This document shows positions 16,544-25,921 of a stretch of 64,000 nt of DNA, piece after piece. Source of the DNA: G963663365 sp963663365 (GTDB taxonomy: Bacteria; Hinthialibacterota; Hinthialibacteria; Hinthialibacterales; G963663365); NCBI GenBank assembly GCA_963663365.2, contig CAXXIH010000003.1:186001-250000 (forward strand), read 5' to 3'. Positions within the stretch are counted from its first letter, which is position 1, and every line of letters begins with the position of its first letter. The notes under the pieces were generated by a model. It worked only from the letters and a program-made list of their open reading frames with translations. It did not search any database and was not told the origin of the DNA. The translations under genes were made by a program, and so were the position numbers.

Positions 16544-17287
16544 TCATTGAACTGTAAAGCGAATCCTTACTGCTGTTCCATCTTCGGGAAGAGTGAGTTC
16601 GGGAGCGGACGCAGTAAACTCCATATGACCAATATACTGATCCCGAATGGTGTAACGCGCATTCGAGGCCTTTGCCCCCGGGCAAGAAGCCATACAGACT
16701 ACGCATCCTGATTTCCAAACCGGGATCAATTCTTCTTGGCCTTGAAAGCGAATCTCAATCCCCTGCCCCCCGGAGTCGTTCAGCAGTTCGCTGAGATTAT
16801 GCCAGTTTGGAAGATTGTTTTCCGTTTCAGACCAAGAAACTTCAACCTTTAACAGAGATCCTTCCGCATGCCAATCAGGATAAGGCGAATTGGCGACGTC
16901 GCGCTCAGTCCATGCTTGTTCCGGAAGCAACCGTCCGGCCTTTGCTCCTGTTTTTCGAAGAGCCTGGGCGATTTCATAATCGCTGGCCAAGGTTTCGATG
17001 AGGGCCTGCCTCGCGCTCCCGCCCCCTGTCCAGGTGATCGCATGATGACCATGGGCGCGCCGGGAATCGGTGTTGTAACGGTGGGGGAATATGTTTCCCT
17101 CAGCAATAACCAAATGGTTTTCCGTATCCACAATTAGACCATCGGTTTGCCCTTTGCCGAAAATATAGACTTCATTCCGGTCCTGGCAGGCCAGAATCAG
17201 GATTCCTGCAATTAGGATTATAAATGCATTAAAGGCGAGCCGGGCGAGTGAATCTGAAACGTGCATTTGAATAGTGAACGGAACCAA
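16544..17287 (-). CDS. YdjY-like lipoprotein
   Basis: 247 residues. A hydrophobic segment ends in the lipobox LILAC, so the product is probably a lipoprotein. The middle (about 50-120) resembles YdjY domains: LVIAEGNIFPHRYNTDSRRAHGHHAITWTGG, then RQALIETLASDYEIAQALRKTGAKAG. A cysteine cluster, GCVVCMASCPGAKASN, lies around residues 195-210 and recalls the C-x-x-C-x-x-x-C motif of YdjY proteins, which are predicted redox or metal-binding components. It lies 37 bases downstream of rodA and may be co-transcribed with the rod-shape genes. A functional link is not established. Confidence 0.55.
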   Translation of the reverse strand: MVPFTIQMHVSDSLARLAFNAFIILIAGILILACQDRNEVYIFGKGQTDGLIVDTENHLVIAEGNIFPHRYNTDSRRAHGHHAITWTGGGSARQALIETLASDYEIAQALRKTGAKAGRLLPEQAWTERDVANSPYPDWHAEGSLLKVEVSWSETENNLPNWHNLSELLNDSGGQGIEIRFQGQEELIPVWKSGCVVCMASCPGAKASNARYTIRDQYIGHMEFTASAPELTLPEDGTAVRIRFTVQ

Positions 17288-17323
17288 TAAATGCGATGTG
17301 TTTGGTTCGTTTTTGGCAGCCTG

Positions 17324-18577
17324 CTATTCAATCCGGGTATTGCGCCGGAATGAGACGCTGCAAATCAAACCAACCGCAATCAGGTTGGTCATCATGAAAG
17401 CGCCTCCATAAGAAATGAAAGTCAACGGCAAACCCGTAACAGGAAGCAGACCTGTAGACATACCTATATTGACAATAACATGAGTGGCAAACATGGCCAC
17501 GACACCGACACAGATGAGCAATCCCTCCGTATCGGCCGATGAAGAGGCGATATAGGCACATCTTGCAAAGAGTAATGTAAATAACGTCAGCAGAATTGCA
17601 CACCCAAAGAATCCCCATTGTTCGCCAAGAACAGCAAATACGAAGTCATGTTGAAGTTCCGGTAGAAACTCAAGTTTGCTTTGAGTGCCCTGCCCCCAGC
17701 CATGTCCCCAGAATCCGCCGGATCCGAGTGCAATTTTGGATTGGCGTACATTCCATCCGGCCCCTCGCGGTTCAAAATCCGGATCGAGCCAGACGATAAT
17801 ACGGCTTTTGGCGTGACTGGGAGCCCGTTCCCAGACTTCTGTGCCGAGTGTTCCCACGGCCACATAGCTGAAGACATTCATCAGCAGCCCGAGCACCAAC
17901 ATGCCCCATGATACACGCGACCAGACCGCCCACATGAGCACCACTCCGACACTCACAAGCCATAGGCAAAGAAAAGCAGCGGAATCAAAAAGTGAAAAGA
18001 ATCCCAAAAATGGAGATACCAGGAGGAGAAAATATGCGGGATGCAGCCCCCCCGCAAAAAGCATGCTGACACATATAGGTAAGTAGATAATCGCAGTACC
18101 CAAATCCGGTTGCAGGACTACGAGTGCTGTGGGCAATCCAGCCAAAAAGAATGTTGTTAGAATGGGTTTGAATCCATCAACTTTGCCTTGCCATTTTCCC
18201 AGATAACGGGCCAACACCAATATGAGAGCGACTTTGGCAAATTCCGAAGGCTGCAACCGAAACGGGACATTGGGAATTTGTATCCAAGAACGTGCTCCTT
18301 TGATAGGCGCAGAGCTGAGGGCCACGAGCAGGAGAATCAGCGAGCCGATAAAGAGGTAGGGAGCCCAACGTAATAGGCGCCGGTAATTAAGAAAGGTGCA
18401 ACCTAGAGCCATACTCAGGCCTACGAATAGCCAAAACGCCTGTTTTAACCACAGCGTACTTTTGGCTTCATTGCCGTGAGTTGCTCCGGCGATAACCAAG
18501 ATACCGGTCATCCCCAGCGCCAAAGCGGTACCAAGGATAAACCAGTCCAATCTAAACCAGCTCTTGTCCTGCTCCAC
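17324..18577 (-). CDS. rodA: peptidoglycan glycosyltransferase RodA
   Basis: SEDS-family polymerase that extends glycan strands from lipid II in the elongasome, in the inner membrane. The 417-residue polytopic product contains the family signatures GARSWIQIPNVPFRLQPSEFAKVALILVLARYL, VVLQPDLGTAIIYLPI, LPELQHDFVFAVLGEQWGF and GLPLTFISYGGAFMMTNL. A GTG at 18577 is chosen as start. GAGG lies nine bases upstream, and the resulting N terminus (VEQDKSWFRLDWF) fits other RodA proteins. The gene overlaps the 3' end of mrdA by 26 bases. Confidence 0.92.
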   Translation of the reverse strand: MEQDKSWFRLDWFILGTALALGMTGILVIAGATHGNEAKSTLWLKQAFWLFVGLSMALGCTFLNYRRLLRWAPYLFIGSLILLLVALSSAPIKGARSWIQIPNVPFRLQPSEFAKVALILVLARYLGKWQGKVDGFKPILTTFFLAGLPTALVVLQPDLGTAIIYLPICVSMLFAGGLHPAYFLLLVSPFLGFFSLFDSAAFLCLWLVSVGVVLMWAVWSRVSWGMLVLGLLMNVFSYVAVGTLGTEVWERAPSHAKSRIIVWLDPDFEPRGAGWNVRQSKIALGSGGFWGHGWGQGTQSKLEFLPELQHDFVFAVLGEQWGFFGCAILLTLFTLLFARCAYIASSSADTEGLLICVGVVAMFATHVIVNIGMSTGLLPVTGLPLTFISYGGAFMMTNLIAVGLICSVSFRRNTRIE

Positions 18578-20366
18578 GTAACCAAGCCTCGATAATGGGA
18601 GGTACCAGTACGGAGGCATTTTCGCCTCCATGACCGGCCTCTTCTGCAAGAATGACAACCATTATTTGGGGGATTTCGCCTTCTCCTGCCGGTCCCCAGC
18701 AAACGAACCAGGCATGAGTTGTATTCTTATCGCCGCCATGTTGGGCCGTTCCCGTTTTTCCTGCGAGTTGCATCCCTTCAACTACGCAACGGCGGCCCGT
18801 GCCTCTTGGACTATTACAAACCATCCAAGACGCCTTCTGTACCGCGGTCCATGTGGATGTTGCCGCGTGTATTTCATGTGCAACCTGCGGCTCAACAATA
18901 TCCACTACAGGGTGACCTTCTTCGTTCATTAAAGCGCCGTTTGCATCCCGCTTAAGAGGACCGAGGGCCACTCGAGGCCTATAAACCGTACCGATTCCAC
19001 CGGTTGCATTGGCCAATGCTCCCGCAGCAATCGCCAGCTGCATCGGTGTGATCTCGATTTTGCCTTGGCCGATAGCGATATTGATGGTCTCACCCGGATA
19101 GAGGTTGTAGCCATTTGCCTTGCATGGAAAGAGTCTTGACTTTTCACCGGGAAGATCGATACCGGTTGGATGCCCCAATCCGAATTGTTCCGCCCAATCG
19201 GCAATTCTGGATAATTTCAACCGGTTGCCCATGGTGTAGTAATAGACATCGCAGGAGAGCTCCAGCGCATGATAAAGGTCAACATGGCCATGTCCCTCGC
19301 GTTTGTGGCAGCGCCATGTATTTCTTCCAAAACGGAAACTTCCGCCGCAAAATACTGTCTGGTTTACGTTGAATCCCGATTCTAGGATTCCTACAGATTC
19401 AAATAACTTAAAAGTAGATCCCGGTGGGTACAGACCACGAATAGCCCGATGCTCCAGGGGCTTGTGATTGTTTTGATAGTGTTGGCCGATTTCCAACCGG
19501 ATTTTGTTTAGGTCATAGCGGGGGCTGCTGGCCATTGCCAGGACGGCGCCGTTTTGAGGATTGGTGACAATAATCGAACCGCGCGAGGCTCCCAAAACTT
19601 CCTCACAAACGCGTTGGATTTCGAGGTCAATGGAGAGAACCAAGTCTTGTCCCGGCTGTACTTTGCGGTCTTCACGAAGCACATCCCGGGTATGGCCGGT
19701 AGCATCCTTTTGGACAATTTGGATGCCGTCCTGGCCACGAAGAAATGACTCATAGGCATATTCAATTCCTTGAGTCCCAAGCCGGTCGCCTTGTTTGTAG
19801 CCTTGATCTTTTCGTTTCTGGAGTTCTTTTCGGTCGATTTCACGCGTATAGCCGATAACATGCGCCGCCAGATCTTTGTAAGGGTAATGACGTCCCGGCA
19901 CCTTTTTCGGAATAACCCCCGGAAACTCCATCCGGCGTTCCAATAATTCGACATTTTGCTCAAAGCTAATCCCTTTGGCGATAAGATATTGGTTGTCGGG
20001 ATTGCGTTTACCAAGGGCGCCGCGCACGATCGGAAGGCCCATAACCTTTAGCCTCGATATTGTTTCTTTTATCTGTTCTCGATTGAGTTTGGTTCCATCC
20101 AAGTAAACATCGTACGTATCGACATCCTGCGCCAGGACTCGCCCCCAGCGGTCGAGAATACGCCCACGGGGACTGGGGATGAAAACTTCTTCTTCGTAAT
20201 TTTGTTCAGATAGAACGCGGTAATATTCCTCTTCCAATACTTGAAGCGACCAAATTTTGTAGAGGATGACTACCATGACAAAGCCAAGTACGGCGGCTAA
20301 TTGCCATACGCGCCGAACGCTATCATGGGCCGGAGGGACGATGATCTCTTTGCGGAATGGATTCAT
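18552..20366 (-). CDS. mrdA: penicillin-binding protein 2 (transpeptidase)
   Basis: Monofunctional class B PBP that crosslinks peptidoglycan with RodA during elongation. 604 residues: one N-terminal membrane anchor (VWQLAAVLGFVMVVILYKIWSL), a dimerisation/pedestal domain with PSPRGRILDRWGRVLAQD, and a C-terminal transpeptidase domain. The catalytic motifs are STFK in YPPGSTFKLFES, the SxN-equivalent SCD in ELSCDVYYY, and KTG in LAGKTGTAQHGG. Its ATG overlaps the mreD stop by four bases (ATGA), indicating translational coupling. Confidence 0.95.
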   Translation of the reverse strand: MNPFRKEIIVPPAHDSVRRVWQLAAVLGFVMVVILYKIWSLQVLEEEYYRVLSEQNYEEEVFIPSPRGRILDRWGRVLAQDVDTYDVYLDGTKLNREQIKETISRLKVMGLPIVRGALGKRNPDNQYLIAKGISFEQNVELLERRMEFPGVIPKKVPGRHYPYKDLAAHVIGYTREIDRKELQKRKDQGYKQGDRLGTQGIEYAYESFLRGQDGIQIVQKDATGHTRDVLREDRKVQPGQDLVLSIDLEIQRVCEEVLGASRGSIIVTNPQNGAVLAMASSPRYDLNKIRLEIGQHYQNNHKPLEHRAIRGLYPPGSTFKLFESVGILESGFNVNQTVFCGGSFRFGRNTWRCHKREGHGHVDLYHALELSCDVYYYTMGNRLKLSRIADWAEQFGLGHPTGIDLPGEKSRLFPCKANGYNLYPGETINIAIGQGKIEITPMQLAIAAGALANATGGIGTVYRPRVALGPLKRDANGALMNEEGHPVVDIVEPQVAHEIHAATSTWTAVQKASWMVCNSPRGTGRRCVVEGMQLAGKTGTAQHGGDKNTTHAWFVCWGPAGEGEIPQIMVVILAEEAGHGGENASVLVPPIIEAWLRGAGQELV

Positions 20367-20860
20367 ACCGCCACCTCCGTAAACATCCCCTTGCGCCGTC
20401 CCGAAGTGCTATAGATGGCACGGTACAACAACGCCAACACAACAGCATCGATCATGGCCGTTACAATAAGTTGCGAAAAGATTGCGGCCAGAGGTGTGCC
20501 AGTACGGTATACGCTGCTCCAAACAATGAAGTGCACAAAAGACGCTACTAGGGATGCCGCAAATCCAAGAACAAGATGGGCTGAAATTTGTTCGGAATTA
20601 AAGAAGCGTGTTACTCGCGTTATTAGAAATAATGTCAATAACCACGTTACAGCGTGGCCTCCAAAAATATCCAAATGCCAAGCATCGAAAAGAAAGCCGA
20701 TTGAGAAAGCCAGAAAAGGCGTGCTGTAATCGAAATTGTAAATAGACCGTGCAACCAGGGCCATGAGTGTGGCATGTGGACCACCGAATGGTCTGTCGAT
20801 CATGGCCATGCAGATGTCAAAAAGCACTGCGAAAAGGAGGACGAGACTACGGCGCAGCAT
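20363..20860 (-). CDS. mreD: rod shape-determining protein MreD
   Basis: 165 residues, small polytopic inner-membrane protein of the elongasome. Sequence is typically poorly conserved, but the topology (about five membrane helices starting LRRSLVLLFAVLFDICMAM), FLFDAWHLDIFGGHAVTWLLTLFLI and the position between mreC and mrdA identify it. ATG at 20860 is chosen because GGAGGAG lies just upstream. It overlaps the mreC stop by 14 bases. Confidence 0.88.
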   Translation of the reverse strand: MLRRSLVLLFAVLFDICMAMIDRPFGGPHATLMALVARSIYNFDYSTPFLAFSIGFLFDAWHLDIFGGHAVTWLLTLFLITRVTRFFNSEQISAHLVLGFAASLVASFVHFIVWSSVYRTGTPLAAIFSQLIVTAMIDAVVLALLYRAIYSTSGRRKGMFTEVAV

Positions 20861-22127
20861 TGGTCTCCTCCGCTTTTGATGTGCTTGCCGAGGTGGCGCC
20901 GGAAGCTTCAGCACCTTTTGCACTGTTTCCGGTGTCTTGTGCAGCCACTTCAACGCCTGTCAAGGAATCGTCATCACCATCAGGTCCTATAGCATTTACA
21001 GGTCCTGTTGCTTCCGGCGGCTCAACAACTTGTGTCAAATCTTCCTCGTTGTTTTCCAGCGCATTGTTATCGGCCGGATCCGGACCAATGGATGCAGCCT
21101 CTTTTTCTTCTTGAGTTTCCTGGATTTCAGCAATCTCGGCGGTTTGTCCGTTGCTGTCGTCTTCTAAATCGTCATCAGTCGCTGATTCAATTGATTCTGA
21201 GGATGCAGGCGGAATCGGGATTGGTTCATCGGAAAGAAGTAGTTCTTCTTCAGTGCGGCTCATGCCGGCGACGATGAGGACTTCGGATATCTTATAAGCA
21301 TCGTATACAGGCTCGACCACAAAGATTTTATCCGCTTCATTCTCTATTCGTTTCACGATGGTCCCAACGGTTAATCCCGGCGGGAAACTGGTGCCAATCC
21401 CTGAGGTCAATACCCGGTCCCCAACCTCAGGTTCGGCCACCATACTGACATTCATGGCTGCTCTTTGGCGTAGGTCTGTAAGGTACATAACGCCCTCTCC
21501 TACGCGTCCTCGGACAATTCCCACCCAACTTTTATTCTCGATTGCAACTCCCACAATGCTGCCCGGATCGTCAAGCAGTTGCACGCGGCTGGAGTGATTT
21601 AAAACGCGTTCGATTCGGCCTAACAGTCCATTGGGAGAGATCACGGGTTGATAGAGGTGAATCCCATCGGCTGAACCTCGTCCAATAATGAGGCTGCTCG
21701 AACTATCACGATCCAGGTTGAGATTGGTTACCAAAGCCGGGAATGTGTGAAAGTGGGAGTATTGAGGAAGTTCATTTAAACGGCGCAAACGAGTTGCTTC
21801 ATCAGACTCATGGCGCAACGTTTCGACTTCCAAAGAAAGGGCATCAACTTGGTGGCGCAATTCTTCGAGTTCTTGAGCTGCGGAGATTCTTCCCCAGATA
21901 TTTGTAAAGACATGGACGACACTAAGTGTCGCCTTATGAACAATCATTGCCGGGCGTCCCAGAATATGAATGAACCGGGCTTCAAACCAACCTGCCTCAG
22001 TAACCCGCCATGAGGCGACGGAAATGAGTGAAAAGACAAGCAACAGCACGGTCACACTGGCGGGATTCACAAAACGCGAGCGGCGTCGGCTTTTTCGGCG
22101 GCTGCTGGGCTTGCTCAGCGTGACCAT
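20847..22127 (-). CDS. mreC: rod shape-determining protein MreC with long acidic tail
   Basis: Periplasmic elongasome scaffold. 426 residues: a basic cytoplasmic start, one membrane helix (VTVLLLVFSLISVASW), a coiled coil (about 85-120) and the MreC beta domains with RDSSSSLIIGRGSADGIHLYQPVISPNGLLGRI and GVGDRVLTSGIGTSFPPGLTVG-like sequence. From about residue 300 there is an extra tail of some 120 residues rich in Glu, Asp, Ser and Ala with no predicted fold. MreC is usually 280-350 residues, so the tail is a lineage feature. The gene is second in the mreB-led operon. Confidence 0.92.
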   Translation of the reverse strand: MVTLSKPSSRRKSRRRSRFVNPASVTVLLLVFSLISVASWRVTEAGWFEARFIHILGRPAMIVHKATLSVVHVFTNIWGRISAAQELEELRHQVDALSLEVETLRHESDEATRLRRLNELPQYSHFHTFPALVTNLNLDRDSSSSLIIGRGSADGIHLYQPVISPNGLLGRIERVLNHSSRVQLLDDPGSIVGVAIENKSWVGIVRGRVGEGVMYLTDLRQRAAMNVSMVAEPEVGDRVLTSGIGTSFPPGLTVGTIVKRIENEADKIFVVEPVYDAYKISEVLIVAGMSRTEEELLLSDEPIPIPPASSESIESATDDDLEDDSNGQTAEIAEIQETQEEKEAASIGPDPADNNALENNEEDLTQVVEPPEATGPVNAIGPDGDDDSLTGVEVAAQDTGNSAKGAEASGATSASTSKAEETNAAP

Positions 22128-22322
22128 AGTTGCTCCTGCTTCGGCACTCAGGTTGGTTCTTTACCAGGTCTTTGAAGTTTTATCTGTTTAGGCGATAAGC
22201 CTTCTTCTGATAAAACAACGATTGACCGTGGAGCGCTGTTCCGGTTATAAATCACTGGCACGTAAAAACTGCGTATCAGCATGTATGAACCAGAATCCCT
22301 CAATACCGGGAGAACATTGGAT

Positions 22323-23372
22323 CTACGATTGATCGTCGGACGAAAGAACACCGGATAGACGTTCCAGTTCGTCTACCGCGCGCCCGGTTCCCATAACCAC
22401 GCACGTTGTCGGATCATCGGCCAAAAAGACGGGCAAGCCGGTCTCCTCGCTAAGTAGCCGATCCAAACCACGAAGCAGAGAACCTCCGCCAGCCAGAACG
22501 ATGCCCCGGTCCATGATATCCGCAGATAACTCCGGAGGGGTTTCCTCCAAAGTGACTTTAACCGCTTCCACGATGGCCGAGATTGGCTCTTCTAAACATT
22601 CCCGGACTTCGTTGGCGGTAATGGTGACGCTCTTGGGCAGACCGGTTACCAAGTCTCGTCCTTTAATCGTATGCGAATCGGTTTCGCCATCTTTGAATTC
22701 AACCTTATAGGCTGAGCCGATGTGCATCTTGATATCTTCGGCCGTTCGCTCACCAATCATTAGATTGTATGTCCGCTTAATATGCTGGATGATGGCGTCA
22801 TCCATCTCATCTCCAGCCACGCGGACGCTCCGGGCAACAACAATGCCCGAAAGTGAAATAACGGCTACTTCTGTGGTTCCACCACCGATATCCACAATCA
22901 TATTGCCGTGAGCTTCGGCCACCGGGAGACCTGCTCCGATTGCCGCTGCCATAGGCTCTTCTATCAAAAGCACTTTGCGGGCGCCCGCCGAAAAGGCCGA
23001 TTCACGCACCGCACGTCTTTCGACACTGGTAATGCCTGAGGGGACACAGATCACGATCTGTGGATTGACCATACGCGTCCGGTTATGCACCTTGCTGATG
23101 AAATACCGAAGCATGGCCTCGGTAACTTCAAAATCAGCAATCACGCCGTCCTTCATTGGCCGGATGGCTACAATGTTGCCGGGCGTGCGGCCGAGCATGT
23201 CTTTGGCCTCGCTGCCAACTGCCAAAACCTGGTTTGTTCCTTGCACAATGGCAACCACGCTTGGCTCGCGCAGCACAATTCCCTGACCTTTGACATAGAC
23301 CAAGGTCGTGGCGGTCCCCAGGTCGATACCCATGTCCCGGGAAAACATTCCTCGTAAGCGTGACAAAATCAT
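22323..23372 (-). CDS. mreB: actin-like rod-shape protein MreB
   Basis: Cytoplasmic actin homologue that organises the elongasome. 349 residues with all nucleotide-binding signatures: MGIDLGTATTLVYVKGQGIVLREPSVVAI, MIVDIGGGTTEVAVISLSG and GIVLAGGGSLLRGLDRLL. It is the first gene of the shape operon and has a promoter about 70 bases upstream. A gap of about 195 bases to mreC contains no gene. Confidence 0.97.
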   Translation of the reverse strand: MILSRLRGMFSRDMGIDLGTATTLVYVKGQGIVLREPSVVAIVQGTNQVLAVGSEAKDMLGRTPGNIVAIRPMKDGVIADFEVTEAMLRYFISKVHNRTRMVNPQIVICVPSGITSVERRAVRESAFSAGARKVLLIEEPMAAAIGAGLPVAEAHGNMIVDIGGGTTEVAVISLSGIVVARSVRVAGDEMDDAIIQHIKRTYNLMIGERTAEDIKMHIGSAYKVEFKDGETDSHTIKGRDLVTGLPKSVTITANEVRECLEEPISAIVEAVKVTLEETPPELSADIMDRGIVLAGGGSLLRGLDRLLSEETGLPVFLADDPTTCVVMGTGRAVDELERLSGVLSSDDQS

Positions 23373-23438
23373 AGCTTTACGTCACCAACCATAGTTCCCC
23401 ATCCAGGCCTCATAGTCTGCCCGACGATAACTGTTGGA

Positions 23439-23467
23439 ATGATAGTAGGTTACGGAACGAATAGCAA
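23439..23467 (-). promoter_or_regulatory. sigma70-like promoter of mreB
   Basis: On the minus strand TTGCTA (23467-23462) and TATCAT (23444-23439) are separated by exactly 17 bases. The mreB start codon follows about 65 bases downstream. Confidence 0.6.
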
Positions 23468-23614
23468 GCGTAAAGTTACAGCCACGGTAATATGATTGCA
23501 TGGAGCCGGTAACCGCTATTTGTGTCTTGTTCTATTTACGCAACGCTTTTGGAGATGATTTGGAATCCAAAGCCTCCCAAAATGAACTTTGTGTCTACTT
23601 GTGGAGACATCAAT

Positions 23615-25150
23615 CTAGTTAAGCCAGAATTTACGATCCAGACTTCGATACTGGATCGCCTCCGAGATGTGTTCAGCTTCGATTGTGTCTGATTGGGCAA
23701 GGTCGGCAATTGTTCGGGCGACTTTCAGTATGCGGTCATAAGCACGCGCCGAGAGCCCGAGTCTTTCGATCCCATGACGAAGTAACTCACGGGGACCGCT
23801 CTCCAGCGGGCAATAGGTTTGAATATCGCCTGCACCCATATGGGCATTGCAATGCAGATCGGAACCTTCAAAACGTTGGGCTTGGATTTTCCGCGCGGCT
23901 TGCACACGTGCGCGGATAGTTGCCGATGGTTCACCGGATGGGGGCGTATGTAAATCATCTACAGTAACAGCCGGTACTTCAATATGAATATCAATACGAT
24001 CCAATAGCGGCCCCGATAGACGGCTCATATAGCGCTGAATTTGCGTCGGATTACAAGTGCATGTGTGAGATGGATCGCCAAAATAACCGCATGGACACGG
24101 ATTGCATGCGGCAACCAACATAAACCTGCTGGGATAAGTAAGACTGGCCCGTGCTCTGGAAATTGTGACGGTGCCATCTTCTAAAGGTTGACGAAGATTT
24201 TCTAAAACGTTTCTGGAAAATTCGGGCAATTCATCCAGAAATAAAACACCATGATGAGCTAAACTGACTTCACCCGGTTTGGGATTTGCGCCACCCCCGA
24301 TGAGACCGGCATCGGAAACACTGTGGTGCGGCGAACGGAACGGACGAGTGGCGATTAGACTTTGTTCGGCCAACAACCGTCCGGCAATGCTATGAATTTT
24401 GGTTGTTTCCAAGGCCTCGTTTAAGGTCATCCCCGCCATGATCGTCGGCAACCGTTTCGCCAGCATGGTTTTTCCCGATCCCGGAGGACCGACCATAATA
24501 AGATTATGGCCTCCGGCCGCTGCGACTTCGAGCGCCCGTTTTACATTTTCTTGGCCTTTGACTTCTTGAAAATCCACGGCATAAACGCAGGAATCTTCAA
24601 AGATTTGGGAGATATCCAACTTAACCGGTGAGATAGTGCCGGTATCGTTTAGGTAATCCATTGCCTCCTGAAGAGTTTCCACAGGGATCACATCGAGGCC
24701 ATCGACTACCGCGGCCTCATTGGCATTGGCCCGGGGGACCAATATGCGTTTCATGCCCTGTCTTTGTGCGGATACGGCCACCGGCAAAACGCCTTGTACG
24801 CTTCGCACTTCTCCATCCAGAGAGAGTTCGCCCAAGATGATGCTTTTTTCAAGTTCTCCGGTATCGATCAATCCCGAACCGGCCAAGAGACCGATGGCAA
24901 TAGGAAGATCGACGGAGGAACCCTCTTTGGGAATATCCGCCGGGGCGAGGTTGATGGTGATCCGCCGTTGTGGGAATGCGTAGCCTGAGTTGACCAGCGC
25001 GCTACGGATGCGTTCCCTGCTCTCTTTAATGGCTGCATCCGGCAGCCCGACCAATGCGTAATAAGGCATCCCTGCCGAGAGGTCGACTTCGACTTCCATG
25101 GCATAAGCATCGATGCCCTGTGTTCCTGCCGATAAAACGCGTACGTACAT
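23615..25150 (-). CDS. comM: ComM/YifB-type magnesium-chelatase-like AAA ATPase
   Basis: 511 residues. An N-terminal Lon-protease-like (ChlI) fold (GMPYYALVGLPDAAIKESRERI) precedes an AAA+ Mg-chelatase core with Walker A GPPGSGKTMLAKRLP and Walker B GVLFLDELPEF. A zinc-binding-like CNPCPCGYFGDPSHTCTCNPTQIQRY and a C-terminal helical domain follow. In species studied, ComM is a branch-migration helicase that helps integrate transforming DNA. Start ATG at 25150 has GGAAGG upstream. It is a single gene separated from upstream sequence by a terminator. Confidence 0.93.
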   Translation of the reverse strand: MYVRVLSAGTQGIDAYAMEVEVDLSAGMPYYALVGLPDAAIKESRERIRSALVNSGYAFPQRRITINLAPADIPKEGSSVDLPIAIGLLAGSGLIDTGELEKSIILGELSLDGEVRSVQGVLPVAVSAQRQGMKRILVPRANANEAAVVDGLDVIPVETLQEAMDYLNDTGTISPVKLDISQIFEDSCVYAVDFQEVKGQENVKRALEVAAAGGHNLIMVGPPGSGKTMLAKRLPTIMAGMTLNEALETTKIHSIAGRLLAEQSLIATRPFRSPHHSVSDAGLIGGGANPKPGEVSLAHHGVLFLDELPEFSRNVLENLRQPLEDGTVTISRARASLTYPSRFMLVAACNPCPCGYFGDPSHTCTCNPTQIQRYMSRLSGPLLDRIDIHIEVPAVTVDDLHTPPSGEPSATIRARVQAARKIQAQRFEGSDLHCNAHMGAGDIQTYCPLESGPRELLRHGIERLGLSARAYDRILKVARTIADLAQSDTIEAEHISEAIQYRSLDRKFWLN

Positions 25151-25921
25151 AATAAGACCAACCCTTCCGGAAGGTGCGTTTTTGTCACCCTAGCATAAAT
25201 TCTGATTCTCTACCGAGGGCATTGATGGGGAGATGAGAGTCAAAAAAAGGCCCCGATGGGTCATTTCGGGGCAGAAGGAAAATGGGGATGATAAAAGTAC
25301 CTCGAAGAGCGCGTGGGCTTTTTCACTCGCGAGGTTTGTAGTCTTGACTGTTCTTATGCGCCGTTTGCTGTAATACCTTTTTTGACGTTTGTGTTTATGC
25401 CGGGTCCTCAATCCCTTGGGGCATTTGGGGAGGTCCGCTTTTCTCCATGTGATGCGTCCCGTTGATGTTTATCGTGGACTTCCTTCCAGACAAATCGGCT
25501 GAGTTTTTTTCCCTCCGGATTGAGCAAAAAGAGCACGCCGGATTATGGATTCTCAGCCGCAGCCATGACCAAGGATATTTATTATGCAAATGATGTACCT
25601 AAATGATGGGAGTAATTTTGGATTATGATGCCAGGGCAAAATTGGGACTCGACTGGCAGACGATTCGCCAATTCATGTTTTTTCCCTCTTTTAGAACTGC
25701 AAATCCTAAAGAATTGTGAGGAGGAATTTGCCTGGGGCGGCATTCTTGGGACCTTAAGGTGATAGATTCTCTTCTCGATTCCCGGGGCGTGCCTGGCTTG
25801 AGATTGAGCAGAACTTTCCCATTATCATGGAAGGGTACCAGGAGCGGCATGCAATTTTCATAGTTGAAATCGGGGAAATCATTTATCCTAAGGGCGGTAT
25901 TTTTGATGATTGAGTGCCGCG
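25151..25921. other. long intergenic region, possible unannotated leftward transcript
   Basis: The terminator at 25241-25278 must end a transcript from the right on the minus strand, yet no known gene lies there. A short minus-strand frame at about 25535-25405 starting with GTG reads LFLLNPEGKKLSRFVWKEV and onward, about 42 residues, basic. A second basic frame overlaps its stop. I found no match to RNase P RNA, tmRNA or 6S RNA. The rest (25600-25900) holds nothing I recognise. Confidence 0.35.
25241..25278 (-). terminator. rho-independent terminator upstream of comM
   Basis: On the minus strand GCCCCGA pairs with TCGGGGC (7 bp, ten-base loop) and is followed by CTTTTTTTG. It insulates comM from whatever is transcribed upstream. 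Confidence 0.8.

Noticed and set aside
25441..25500. Sequence GGAAGGAAGTCC on the minus strand, reminiscent of SRP or RNase P RNA
   Set aside because: The surrounding bases lack the conserved pairing and flanking motifs of either RNA.
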